From NCBI GenBank assembly GCA_002422545.1, contig DIWF01000027.1, positions 62,001 through 126,000 of the forward strand: DNA of 64,000 nucleotides, in the 5' to 3' direction. Positions within the stretch are counted from its first letter, which is position 1, and each line of letters opens with the position of its first letter. Source of the DNA: Firmicutes bacterium UBA6113. GTDB lineage: Bacteria; Bacillota; Clostridia; Tissierellales; Sedimentibacteraceae. The position numbers and the translations under genes were made by a program. Positions 16,630-25,144 of the stretch are shown here, in pieces. Below the pieces are notes generated by a model. It saw nothing but the letters and a program-made list of their open reading frames with translations. It had not been told where the DNA came from and made no database searches.

Positions 16630-16896
16630 ATGGCTGACGAATATATAGACGGCGACGATGAAGCGCTTTTGTTGACAAATTTGGGCAATGTTGAAGCAGA
16701 GATAATAATTTCGAAACTTAAATCATACGGAATACCTGTGCTCAAAAAAGAAAAGGGTTCAGGAGCACTCATGGAAATTTACACTGGAGTAAATTTTTAC
16801 GGAATAGATTTGTACGTTCCTGCCCATGTTCTTGAAGTTGCAAGGGAACTTCTAGAATCAAACCATTTTAACGACCAGCTTGACGATGAAATTTAA
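16630..16896 (+). CDS. DUF2007-family small protein
   Basis: This 88-residue protein resembles DUF2007 putative signal-transducing proteins. It shows an LLTNLGNVEAEIIISKLKSYGIPV segment (motif in parts), where an element recognising a sequence change between residues 12 and 36 is followed by the YGIDLYVPAHVLEVARELL segment. The function of the family is unknown. AGGAGG precedes the ATG, and TATAAT at 16596-16601 may be its -10 box. Confidence 0.75.
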   Translation: MADEYIDGDDEALLLTNLGNVEAEIIISKLKSYGIPVLKKEKGSGALMEIYTGVNFYGIDLYVPAHVLEVARELLESNHFNDQLDDEI

Positions 16897-16982
16897 ATTA
16901 ATTTAAATTTTAGAAAACTAAAAAAACGCATAGTGAAATAGAAATCTGACATAATAATAAAAACTTCTTAAAGGAGAAATTT

Positions 16983-17156
16983 ATGACAGATAATAAAATG
17001 AAGAGCACAAACAATAACAAAAAAGAAGACGGAAAATTCCATTCAAGACATATAAAACATGACCCTCAGGCTGAAAGTGCAAGAGCTGTATTTGGACTGA
17101 AGGATGACAATTTTCAAAACTTATATGATTCAAGAGAAAAGAAAAACAAAGAGTAA
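16983..17156 (+). CDS. Small conserved-looking hypothetical protein (57 aa)
   Basis: ATG follows AAAGGAG by seven bases and the frame closes at TAA, followed at once by a terminator, so this is a convincing short gene. The product is hydrophilic and rich in Lys and Asn at the start; the core reads GKFHSRHIKHDPQAESARAV. From memory this core resembles a family of roughly 50-residue clostridial proteins (CPC_1213-like), but this is unverified and the function is unknown. Confidence 0.7.
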   Translation: MTDNKMKSTNNNKKEDGKFHSRHIKHDPQAESARAVFGLKDDNFQNLYDSREKKNKE

Positions 17157-17160
17157 TATG

Positions 17161-17199
17161 ATACACCTGTTAAGCTTAAGCTGAAACAGGTGTATTTAT
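17161..17199 (+). terminator. Terminator of the 57-aa gene
   Basis: ATACACCTGTT and AACAGGTGTAT form an 11-bp perfect stem followed by TTATT. Confidence 0.75.
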
Positions 17200-17319
17200 T
17201 AAAATAATAATAATTACTTACTTTAAAAACAACAAAAAACTTCCTTTGATACTGAAATATATTGACTAATTTACCTTATTAGAGTAATATCATTTTACAA
17301 ATTCAAATCGGAGCAAAAA

Positions 17320-17868
17320 ATGGACGGCAATAAGGTAAGGAAACTACGAAAACACAATGAAATGACAATAGATGAACTTGCAGAAAAGTCAGGATTTACT
17401 TCAAGCTACATATCTCAGGTGGAAAGAAACCTAATTGAGCCTTCCTTGACTGCTCTTACAAAGATTTGCATGGTATTTGGAATTTCACCCTATTATTTTC
17501 TGGACGAAACTGTAAGTGTAACGGTGACAAGGAAAGAAGACAGACAAAGACTGATTTATCCGGAAAAAAATCAGGAGCTTGAATTTTTGCTTCCCATAGG
17601 GAATGAGCAAAAGAACAAAATGAAATTTTCAATATTCAAAAGCTCTATTGAACCCGGAAAATGGGAAAGTGAAAATTTTCTAATAATAGATTCTGATAAA
17701 TGTGTAATAATAATAAAAGGAAAGTTGATAGTTAATTTTGCTGATTACAATGAAATAATCGAAGAAGGCGACAGCATTTACATATGCTCGAACATTCCGC
17801 ACAAATTGTTCAATCCTTCAGAAGAACTAACAGAAATCATGTGCATTGCGTCGCCGGGAATATATTAA
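17320..17868 (+). CDS. XRE-family regulator with C-terminal cupin domain
   Basis: This 182-residue protein has an N-terminal XRE HTH (about 6-60; SGFTSSYISQVERNLIEPS is the recognition region) and a C-terminal cupin barrel (about 105-180; GKLIVNFADYNEIIEEGDSIYICSNIPH, given in part, contains the PH cupin ending). XRE-cupin proteins usually repress small catabolic or polyamine genes in response to a ligand in the cupin. No target is visible nearby except the 57-residue gene that follows. GGAGC precedes the ATG. Confidence 0.88.
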   Translation: MDGNKVRKLRKHNEMTIDELAEKSGFTSSYISQVERNLIEPSLTALTKICMVFGISPYYFLDETVSVTVTRKEDRQRLIYPEKNQELEFLLPIGNEQKNKMKFSIFKSSIEPGKWESENFLIIDSDKCVIIIKGKLIVNFADYNEIIEEGDSIYICSNIPHKLFNPSEELTEIMCIASPGIY

Positions 17869-17882
17869 AGAAAGAGGAGAAA

Positions 17883-18056
17883 ATGGAAAAAAAATTTGAA
17901 GAAATCAAAGAAGAATTCATAAATGCCAGTCTGGATGAAAAAATCAAATTATATACTTCTGCTCAAGGGCTTACAGTAGAACAGTTCAAGGAACTGCTTG
18001 CCTACTTCCCAATCAAGTATCTTGATAAGCTTGAGCAGGCTGTAAACGGAATTTAA
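17883..18056 (+). CDS. Hypothetical protein (57 aa)
   Basis: A 57-residue acidic, helical protein starting MEKKFEEIKEEF. The ATG follows GAGGAG and the gene lies 14 bp after the XRE-cupin regulator, with an intrinsic terminator right after its stop, so the two probably form an operon. The TAA-proximal half (TVEQFKELLAYFPIKYLDKLEQ, in part) looks like paired helices. No family recognised. Confidence 0.65.
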   Translation: MEKKFEEIKEEFINASLDEKIKLYTSAQGLTVEQFKELLAYFPIKYLDKLEQAVNGI

Positions 18057-18060
18057 AGTA

Positions 18061-18086
18061 AAAACTGTCTAAGGACAGTTTTTTTA
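18061..18086 (+). terminator. Terminator after the XRE-cupin operon
   Basis: AAAACTGTC-TAAG-GACAGTTTTTTT, a 9-bp stem with T tract. Confidence 0.8.
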
Positions 18087-18141
18087 TTGCAATGCTGTAT
18101 AAAACAAGGCATATTGGAAATAATTACAAAGAGGTGATTAT

Positions 18142-19038
18142 ATGATTAACGACAAGAACATGAAAAAAATTTTTGTTAAAGAAGTACTGGGAAGCAGAAA
18201 ATACTTCAGCTACAGGACAGACCTGGTTCTATATAAAATATTATTAAGCATTGTTGTGCTTACAGCTATGTTTTTCATGACAAGCGACATTTTTTTGTCT
18301 GTTCTCTTTTCGACCGAGGTTTTTCTTATATTTACGCTCATAAACAAAATGAACATGGAACGCATGAAAAAAGAAGGAATGAACAAGCTTTTTACAAGAA
18401 TAAAGAAAGACCACTTCAAAAGAAAGCTTTCAGAAATCAATGCAGCTGATTTTGAACTACTCATAGGATATTTGCTTGAAAAGGAAGGATGGAGAAATTA
18501 CATAAAAAAAGGACATCATTTGTATCTGGCTGAAAAAGAAGGAATAATCTATTGCATCAAAATATTTAAACTTCTTGAAGAAAATGAAGTTGAAAAAACG
18601 GATGTGCGCAGCATGATTGAATTCATGGGACAAAACGGCATAAAAACAGGATATCTGGCAGTAACTGGTTCCATAAGCCAGGGTGCAGCAGAACTTCTTG
18701 AAAAATTCAACCATAAGCTCGACATAAGAGTTCTCGATATTGATGAACTTTATGATAGAGTTGAAAAACAAAATATGCTTCCTGAAGATGAAAGCTTTAT
18801 TGATCAAATATGCAATGAAAAAAAAATTGCAGAAAAAGAAGAAGTAAAAAATAATGTTTTCAACAGCAAAAAAATAATACTTTACCTTGCTGCAACGACT
18901 TTTTTCTACTTTTCGTCAAAACTTATTCCAAACAGCATAGTTTCAAGATACATTTTTTATTACTTTGTTATTTTGTCTTTGCTTAGTGTTTTTTATAGAA
19001 TTCTTCCGGTCGATAAAGAGGTAAAAAAAGTTAAATAA
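18142..19038 (+). CDS. Membrane protein with a restriction-endonuclease-like (Mrr-type) domain
   Basis: This 298-residue protein has two N-terminal hydrophobic segments (about 30-48 and 52-68), a soluble middle and two C-terminal hydrophobic segments (about 245-262 and 268-285). The middle (about 98-215) begins with the pattern AADFELLIGYLLEKEGW, typical of the first helix of Mrr/NERD-like nuclease folds, and continues with strands and LAVTGSISQGAAELLEKF. A classical D-x(n)-E/QxK triad is not clear (YCIKIFK is the nearest), so nuclease activity is uncertain. It is probably a single gene; neighbours give no hint. Confidence 0.6.
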   Translation: MINDKNMKKIFVKEVLGSRKYFSYRTDLVLYKILLSIVVLTAMFFMTSDIFLSVLFSTEVFLIFTLINKMNMERMKKEGMNKLFTRIKKDHFKRKLSEINAADFELLIGYLLEKEGWRNYIKKGHHLYLAEKEGIIYCIKIFKLLEENEVEKTDVRSMIEFMGQNGIKTGYLAVTGSISQGAAELLEKFNHKLDIRVLDIDELYDRVEKQNMLPEDESFIDQICNEKKIAEKEEVKNNVFNSKKIILYLAATTFFYFSSKLIPNSIVSRYIFYYFVILSLLSVFYRILPVDKEVKKVK

Positions 19039-19132
19039 ACAATATAATTAAAAATTATGAAATTTAGAGTTGATATTATTTCTTCAGTATATTATAATTT
19101 TCCTAGAAAATATTTATTTACGGAGGAAAAAC

Positions 19133-19708
19133 ATGAGTTTTCAAGTAACAGTGGGTTTATCAAACAAACATGTTCATTTAAGCAAAGAACATATAAATAT
19201 ACTATTTGGTGAAGGACATGAACTGACACCTATCAAGGATTTAAGCCAGCCTGGACAATTCGCATGTGATGAAAAAGTTGACCTTGTAGGACCTAAAAGA
19301 ACAATTAAAGGTGTAAGAATACTAGGACCTGCTAGAAAAGAAACACAGGTTGAAATTTCTTTGTCAGATGGGTTTACACTTGGTTTGAATGAAGTTCCTG
19401 TAAGAGATTCCGGAAAGACTGAAGGAACACCAGGAGTTAAGCTTGTTGGACCATGCGGAGAAGTTGAGCTTGAAAAAGGTGTTATAGCAGCTTCAAGACA
19501 CATTCATATGCACACATCAGATGCAGCAAAATATGGTCTTAAAGACAAAGACATAGTAAAAGTAAAAGTCGGCGGACCAAGAGGTTTGACTTTTGACAAC
19601 GTGCTTATAAGAGTTCATGACGAATATGCTTTAGACATGCACCTTGATGTTGAAGAAGGAAATGCAGCAGGACTTGTAAACGGAGATACTGTTGAAGTAA
19701 TAATGTAA
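19133..19708 (+). CDS. pduL: Phosphate propanoyltransferase (PduL family)
   Basis: This 191-residue enzyme interconverts acyl-CoA and acyl phosphate and is unrelated to Pta. It carries the metal-binding histidine motifs SNKHVHLS near the N terminus and ASRHIHM in the second half, in a duplicated PduL beta-barrel. The ATG at 19133 follows CGGAGG; an upstream in-frame start at 19070 lacks a site. No microcompartment encapsulation peptide or shell gene is visible, so this is likely a housekeeping phosphotransacylase that could supply acetyl or propionyl phosphate. Confidence 0.92.
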   Translation: MSFQVTVGLSNKHVHLSKEHINILFGEGHELTPIKDLSQPGQFACDEKVDLVGPKRTIKGVRILGPARKETQVEISLSDGFTLGLNEVPVRDSGKTEGTPGVKLVGPCGEVELEKGVIAASRHIHMHTSDAAKYGLKDKDIVKVKVGGPRGLTFDNVLIRVHDEYALDMHLDVEEGNAAGLVNGDTVEVIM

Positions 19709-19714
19709 TACATA

Positions 19715-19747
19715 AAACGGAAGACATAGTCTTCCGTTTATTTTTTG
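19715..19747 (+). terminator. Terminator of pduL
   Basis: AAACGGAAGAC-ATA-GTCTTCCGTTT, an 11-bp perfect stem, followed by ATTTTTT. Confidence 0.85.
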
Positions 19748-19838
19748 TATAGCCGATAATATAACATATCATATTTATATTGTTTTAATTAATGTTTTAA
19801 TGGTATAATTAAATTATAAAAAAATTATCGGAGGATAC

Positions 19839-21632
19839 ATGGATTTTTTACCAATTAATATAGATGATATGAATAAAAGAGGATGGAATCAGTGCGATTT
19901 CATCTTTGTTACAGGAGATGCTTATGTTGACCATTCATCCTTTGGTGCGGCAATATTGTCGAGGCTTCTTGAGCGCTACGGCTATAAAGTGGGAATAATC
20001 GCTCAGCCGGACTGGAAGAACATTGAGTCTTTCAAAGTTCTTGGAGAACCGAGGCTTGGATTTCTGGTGAATTCCGGAAATATAGATTCAATGGTCAATC
20101 ATTACACAACATTCAGAAAAAAAAGAAACACGGATGCCTATTCTCCTGGGGGAAAACCAAACTTGAGGCCTGACAGGGCTGTTACGGTTTACTCGAACAA
20201 GATCAGGGAAGCATACAAGCACATTCCTATTATAATAGGAGGAATTGAATCGTCTTTAAGAAGGCTGAGCCATTACGATTATTGGAGCGACGGCATAAAA
20301 AGAAGCGTCTTGCTTGATTCAGGAGCAGATCTCCTTGTTTATGGAATGGGTGAAAAAGCTCTCATTCAAATAGCTGAAGCCCTGGATTCGGGAATTCCGG
20401 TAGGAGAAATTACATTCATAAATGGAACCGTATACAAGACAAAGGACAGGGAACGACCATTTGAACCTGTGTTTCTGCCTTCATTTGATGAGGTGACATC
20501 TTCAAAGGAAAAATATGCCGAAAGTTTTAAAATTCAATATGAAAATACTGATGCCATATCCGGCAAGACTCTTATGGAACAATACGGTACTGTATATGTG
20601 GTGCAAAATCCTCCAATGGAAACGCTTACCATTGATGAGCTTGACGATGTATATGACCTTGAATACATGATGGATTGCCATCCCATTTACAAAAAAGACG
20701 GTGGAATACCTGCTCTAAAAGAAATCAAATTCAGCATAACAAGCGTAAGAGGGTGCTTCGGAGGATGCAATTTCTGTGCCCTTAATTTTCACCAGGGAAG
20801 AATCGTCCAGGCAAGAAGTCACGATTCAATACTTAAAGAAGTGGAAACAATGAAACATGACAAGGAATTCAAAGGATATATACACGATGTGGGAGGACCT
20901 ACAGCCAACTTTAGAATTAAGGCATGCAAGAAACAGGAAAAATTTGGAGCATGCGTGGACAGGGAATGTATGACGCCCGTTAAGTGCAAAAATCTTCAGG
21001 TTGACCACAGCGATTATGTTAGCCTACTTCGAAAAATACGCAAAGTTGAAGGAATAAAAAAAGTTTTCGTAAGATCTGGCATAAGATATGACTATGCAAT
21101 ATATGATAATAGTGATGAATTCATGGATGAACTTTGCAATTACCATGTGAGCGGACAATTAAGAACAGCTCCGGAACACGTTTCTGATTCGGTTTTGAAG
21201 CTCATGGGCAAACCTTCCATTTCCACATACAACAAGTTTGTTAAAAAATTTAACGACATAAGCATGAAAATAAACAAGGAGCAGTACATCGTTCCGTACT
21301 TTATTTCTTCACATCCGGGTTCAAGTCTTAAAGATGCCATAGAACTTGCCGAATATATAAGAGATATGGGGCATATTCCGGAACAAGTGCAGGATTTTTA
21401 TCCAACGCCCGGAACAATGTCAACATGCATGTACTACACAGGTATAAACCCTCTCACTAATGAAGCAGTGCATGTTCCCAAGGATAAGGAAGAAAGACGG
21501 ATGCAGCGTGCTCTTTTGCAATACAACAAGAAGGAAAATTATGACATTGTGCTTAAGGCACTAGAGAAGGAAAACAGGTATGACCTAATAGGTTATGGAC
21601 CTAAAGCCTTAATAAAACCGCGAAAAAATTAA
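19839..21632 (+). CDS. YgiQ-family radical SAM protein
   Basis: This 597-residue protein matches the YgiQ (UPF0313) family. An N-terminal domain of about 290 residues (GDAYVDHSSFGAAILSRLLE near the start) is followed by a radical SAM core with the cluster motif C-x3-C-x2-C in RGCFGGCNFCALNFHQGR. The C-terminal part contains TAPEHVSDSVLKLMGKPS. The reaction is unknown. The length is usual, the start follows GGAGG, and the gene stands alone. Confidence 0.92.
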   Translation: MDFLPINIDDMNKRGWNQCDFIFVTGDAYVDHSSFGAAILSRLLERYGYKVGIIAQPDWKNIESFKVLGEPRLGFLVNSGNIDSMVNHYTTFRKKRNTDAYSPGGKPNLRPDRAVTVYSNKIREAYKHIPIIIGGIESSLRRLSHYDYWSDGIKRSVLLDSGADLLVYGMGEKALIQIAEALDSGIPVGEITFINGTVYKTKDRERPFEPVFLPSFDEVTSSKEKYAESFKIQYENTDAISGKTLMEQYGTVYVVQNPPMETLTIDELDDVYDLEYMMDCHPIYKKDGGIPALKEIKFSITSVRGCFGGCNFCALNFHQGRIVQARSHDSILKEVETMKHDKEFKGYIHDVGGPTANFRIKACKKQEKFGACVDRECMTPVKCKNLQVDHSDYVSLLRKIRKVEGIKKVFVRSGIRYDYAIYDNSDEFMDELCNYHVSGQLRTAPEHVSDSVLKLMGKPSISTYNKFVKKFNDISMKINKEQYIVPYFISSHPGSSLKDAIELAEYIRDMGHIPEQVQDFYPTPGTMSTCMYYTGINPLTNEAVHVPKDKEERRMQRALLQYNKKENYDIVLKALEKENRYDLIGYGPKALIKPRKN

Positions 21633-21781
21633 GAAAACATTGGAAATATTTAAGTGTTTTTTAATAATTAGTTTATTGCAAATTCCTTTGCATTAAGTTA
21701 ATATTATAATATGAGCAAATAAGATTAAACTAAAGAATTTTAAAAGGTAAAGAATAATTATATATGAATCAAGGGGTATAA

Positions 21782-23038
21782 ATGAACAGAAAAAAAAGAC
21801 TTAGAAAAAAAAGGCTCAGAGCGTCTTTGCTTGGTTTGATAGTTATAATAGGAATAACAGCAGCTTCATTTGCAGTAAGAGGCCTGGGAAGTGAAAATAA
21901 AAACAATGAAGAAAAACCTCCAAAAGAACAGCCTCAGGAAGAACCGGTAAAAGAAGAACCAAAACCGGAAGTTATTCATGACATTACAATAAACATAAAA
22001 GCAACAGGTGACATAATGTTTCATCCGTCTCAAATTGACGGAGCCTACGATGCAGAAACAAAGACCTATGATTTTCACAACAGCTTCAAAGCAGTGAAAG
22101 ACATTTTAAGCGATGCTGATTTAGCAATAGCAAACTTTGAAGGAACAACTGCAGGAAATGAAGTTTACAGTTACCAGGGTTATCCGTTGTTCAATGCTCC
22201 GGATGAAGTTCTTGATGCTATCAAGGATGCGGGGTTTGATGTTTTGTCCACTGCTAACAACCACAGCCTTGACACAAGAAAAGCAGGCCTCATAAGAACG
22301 GTACAGCAAATAAACGTAAGAGGCATGGATAGCATTGGTACTTATGTGGAGAAACCACAAACAAGAGTGCTCATAAAAGATGTTCAAGGCATAAAAGTTG
22401 CATTCCTTTCTTATACGGAAATGTTAAACGGCCTTGATTCTGTAATGTCACCGGAAGATTTGGATACATTGATCAACATTATAGATGAAACAAAAATGAA
22501 AGAAGACATTGCATATGCAAAGGAACAAAAAGCTGATGTAATAATCGCGGTTCTTCATTGGGGAAATGAATATGCAAGGGCGCAGACAGCAACTCAGGAA
22601 GCAGTTGCAGACATGCTGTTTACAGAAGGAGCAGACATAATACTTGGAAGCCATCCTCACGTTATACAGCCGGCCAAGACATTGGAATATGGCGGCAAAA
22701 CAAAATTTGTTGCATATTCTATGGGAAACTTTTTGTCAAATCAAAGAGTTGAGACACTTGTTCCATACGGTATGACAGAGGAAGTTTCAAAATATACGGA
22801 AGACGGTGTGGTAATAGACATCGAAATAGAAAAAAAAGGCGAAACAGGAGAAGTTTCTATTAAAAAGATAGAATACATCCCTCTTTGGGTTTACAAGGGA
22901 AAAACTGCTGACGGCGGAACCGAGCATGTGGTTTATCCAATAATGGAATATATTGAAAGCAAAGATGTAGATGCAAATTCAAAGACAAGAATGAACAGGT
23001 CCTACAGTGATACAATGGCGCAAATGAATGCAGAGTAA
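21782..23038 (+). CDS. CapA-family metallophosphatase-like protein
   Basis: This 418-residue exported protein begins with a very basic stretch and one hydrophobic signal-anchor (about 15-38), then a Glu/Pro/Lys-rich linker (about 42-65). A PGA_cap domain carries TGDIMFHPSQ, ANFEGTT, TANNHSLD and GSHPHVIQP, the metal-ligand motifs of the calcineurin-like fold. CapA of Bacillus takes part in poly-gamma-glutamate anchoring, but most clostridial homologues have no assigned role, and no capsule genes are nearby. It lies just before cdaA. Confidence 0.88.
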   Translation: MNRKKRLRKKRLRASLLGLIVIIGITAASFAVRGLGSENKNNEEKPPKEQPQEEPVKEEPKPEVIHDITINIKATGDIMFHPSQIDGAYDAETKTYDFHNSFKAVKDILSDADLAIANFEGTTAGNEVYSYQGYPLFNAPDEVLDAIKDAGFDVLSTANNHSLDTRKAGLIRTVQQINVRGMDSIGTYVEKPQTRVLIKDVQGIKVAFLSYTEMLNGLDSVMSPEDLDTLINIIDETKMKEDIAYAKEQKADVIIAVLHWGNEYARAQTATQEAVADMLFTEGADIILGSHPHVIQPAKTLEYGGKTKFVAYSMGNFLSNQRVETLVPYGMTEEVSKYTEDGVVIDIEIEKKGETGEVSIKKIEYIPLWVYKGKTADGGTEHVVYPIMEYIESKDVDANSKTRMNRSYSDTMAQMNAE

Positions 23039-23074
23039 CAAATAAGGTCAGAATTAAATTGGGGAAGTGGTGGA

Positions 23075-23902
23075 ATGGAACAGATAAAATTAATTATTTC
23101 TAATATCGGACTAAACAGTATAGTGGACATAGGTCTTGTTTACTATGTGCTGTATCACGGATACTTGCTCATTCGTGACATGAGGGCTAAACAGCTGGTG
23201 AAGGGAATTGTGCTTTTGGTTGCTTTGATTCCAATATCGCAGATATTTCAGCTTCATATGGTGAAATACATTCTGGACCACACATTTCAGGTTGGCGTGA
23301 TTGCATTGGTTGTGGTTTTTCAGCCGGAAATAAGAAAAGCACTGGAGTATCTGGGAAGAACATCATTTACGCTTTCAAGCTATGAAAAAAATGCTCAAAC
23401 TTCCGAACAGGTAATAAAAGAAATTGTTTCTGCAACATCTTCCCTGGCAAGGCAGAAAATCGGAGCATTGATGATATTCGAGCAGAAAATAGGTCTCACA
23501 GACATTACCGACAGCGGAACAAAACTCAATGCAAACATATCAAGCGGACTTTTAATAAACATATTCATACCAAACACGCCTCTTCATGACGGAGCCGTGG
23601 TTATCAAGGATTACACCATTAGAGCAGCAGGATGTTTCCTTCCTCTTACAGAAAACAATCTATTAAGCAAGGATATAGGTACAAGACACAGGGCAGCCAT
23701 CGGTATGACGGAAAAATCCGATGCCATAGCACTGATTGTTTCCGAGGAAACAGGATATATCTCATATGCTGTGGAGGGAAGGCTTTATAGAAACATTCAA
23801 ATCGAAGAGTTGCAGGATTTGTTAGCCGGTATCTATACTGAAAGCGACAAGGGAAATTTATTTGATAAATGGAGAAACCGAAATGAAGATAAAAAACGAT
23901 AA
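23075..23902 (+). CDS. cdaA: Diadenylate cyclase CdaA
   Basis: This 275-residue membrane enzyme makes cyclic di-AMP from two ATP. Three N-terminal hydrophobic segments (about 15-95) precede the DAC domain with its two signature motifs, DGA (LHDGAVVI) and RHR (GTRHRAAIG). It overlaps cdaR, the usual partner that regulates it. In most Firmicutes glmM follows cdaR; here a sigma-54 activator does, so the cluster is shortened. c-di-AMP controls potassium and osmolyte balance and cell-wall homeostasis. Confidence 0.95.
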   Translation: MEQIKLIISNIGLNSIVDIGLVYYVLYHGYLLIRDMRAKQLVKGIVLLVALIPISQIFQLHMVKYILDHTFQVGVIALVVVFQPEIRKALEYLGRTSFTLSSYEKNAQTSEQVIKEIVSATSSLARQKIGALMIFEQKIGLTDITDSGTKLNANISSGLLINIFIPNTPLHDGAVVIKDYTIRAAGCFLPLTENNLLSKDIGTRHRAAIGMTEKSDAIALIVSEETGYISYAVEGRLYRNIQIEELQDLLAGIYTESDKGNLFDKWRNRNEDKKR

Positions 23903-25127
23903 ATTAATCATCCAAGTTACTTGTCTAGTAGTTTCTGTAATCCTATGGATTGTAATAATGGTTGAAACAAGCCCGCTGCTTAACAATACCTACACAAATA
24001 TTCCTGTTACAATTAAAAATCTTTCTGCACTTGAAAATTCAAACCTTGTTATGATGAACACAGACAAAGACAATCTGACTGTAAGCGTAAAGGTTGAAGG
24101 TTATGGCGAACAATTAAACAACATAAAAAAAGGCGATTTTACAGCATATATAGACGTTTACGGCTATGGGGAAGGAATAACAAATGCCAAGGTGGAAATT
24201 TCAGGCCCAAGCGGTGTTGAAATAGTAAACACCTATCCTGCCCAGATAGCGTGCAACATAGAAAGAATAATATCAAGAGTCATGGATGTAACGGTTCAGT
24301 ATGAAGGAAACCAGGCTGACAATTACTACAGGTCGCTGGCTCTTTCAAATCCATCTTCAGTGAAGATAACAGGACCAAGAAGCGTAGTGAATTCGGCAAG
24401 CCATGCCATTGCAACCGTTAATATTGATGGTGTTACAAATGACCTCACAAAGACTGTACCTGTAAGAATTTATGACGGCACTGACACAGAAATATTCATG
24501 TCTTCACCGGTTGGTAACGTGGAAGTTACAGTTCCCGTGTATCCTACAAAATATGTGAACCTGGTTCCAACAGTAACCGGAAATCCTTTAGCAGGTTACC
24601 AGCTTGTGGATGTGACGGTCAATCCGGAAAAGGTAAGGATAGCTGCAAGACAAGACATTCTTGATACAATTAAGGAACTCTCTTTGGCAGAACTTGATGT
24701 TTCAGGAGCATACAACAACATACTTTCTTCAAAGGACATATTAAACACTGATGGGCTCATACTCATGGACCTTACCACGATACCTGTTGTTAATGCAGTA
24801 ATTGAGGAAGTAGTAGAAAAAGAATTTGTTTACAAGACGTCAGACATACAGTTTATCAATTTGAATGAAGGAAGTAATGCAGCGCCGGTAAATGCAGATC
24901 AGGATATCACTGTTAAGGTTGTAGGTACTTCATCTGTTGTAACTTCTTTGAAAAAAAGTGATTTGATATTGTCGTCAGACATGTCTGAAGCTGTTGCTGG
25001 AAATTACACAGTCAATGTAGAATGCGTTACCGACATGAAATTAAACAGTATATCTCTCAGTCAGAATACAGTTGATGTAACTGTTACTGCACCTGTTTCA
25101 GCAACAGATAATACAGATGAAGAGTAA
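23883..25127 (+). CDS. cdaR: CdaR, YbbR-domain regulator of CdaA
   Basis: This 414-residue protein has one N-terminal membrane helix (about 9-27) and an extracytoplasmic region made of about four YbbR repeats of roughly 80 residues each, seen by recurring NIPVTIKNL-, VTVQYEG- and VPVYPTK-like strands. It binds CdaA at the membrane and tunes its activity. The start at 23883 lies inside the end of cdaA (20-bp overlap). Confidence 0.9.
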   Translation: MKIKNDKLIIQVTCLVVSVILWIVIMVETSPLLNNTYTNIPVTIKNLSALENSNLVMMNTDKDNLTVSVKVEGYGEQLNNIKKGDFTAYIDVYGYGEGITNAKVEISGPSGVEIVNTYPAQIACNIERIISRVMDVTVQYEGNQADNYYRSLALSNPSSVKITGPRSVVNSASHAIATVNIDGVTNDLTKTVPVRIYDGTDTEIFMSSPVGNVEVTVPVYPTKYVNLVPTVTGNPLAGYQLVDVTVNPEKVRIAARQDILDTIKELSLAELDVSGAYNNILSSKDILNTDGLILMDLTTIPVVNAVIEEVVEKEFVYKTSDIQFINLNEGSNAAPVNADQDITVKVVGTSSVVTSLKKSDLILSSDMSEAVAGNYTVNVECVTDMKLNSISLSQNTVDVTVTAPVSATDNTDEE

Positions 25128-25144
25128 ACATATAAGAGGATGAT

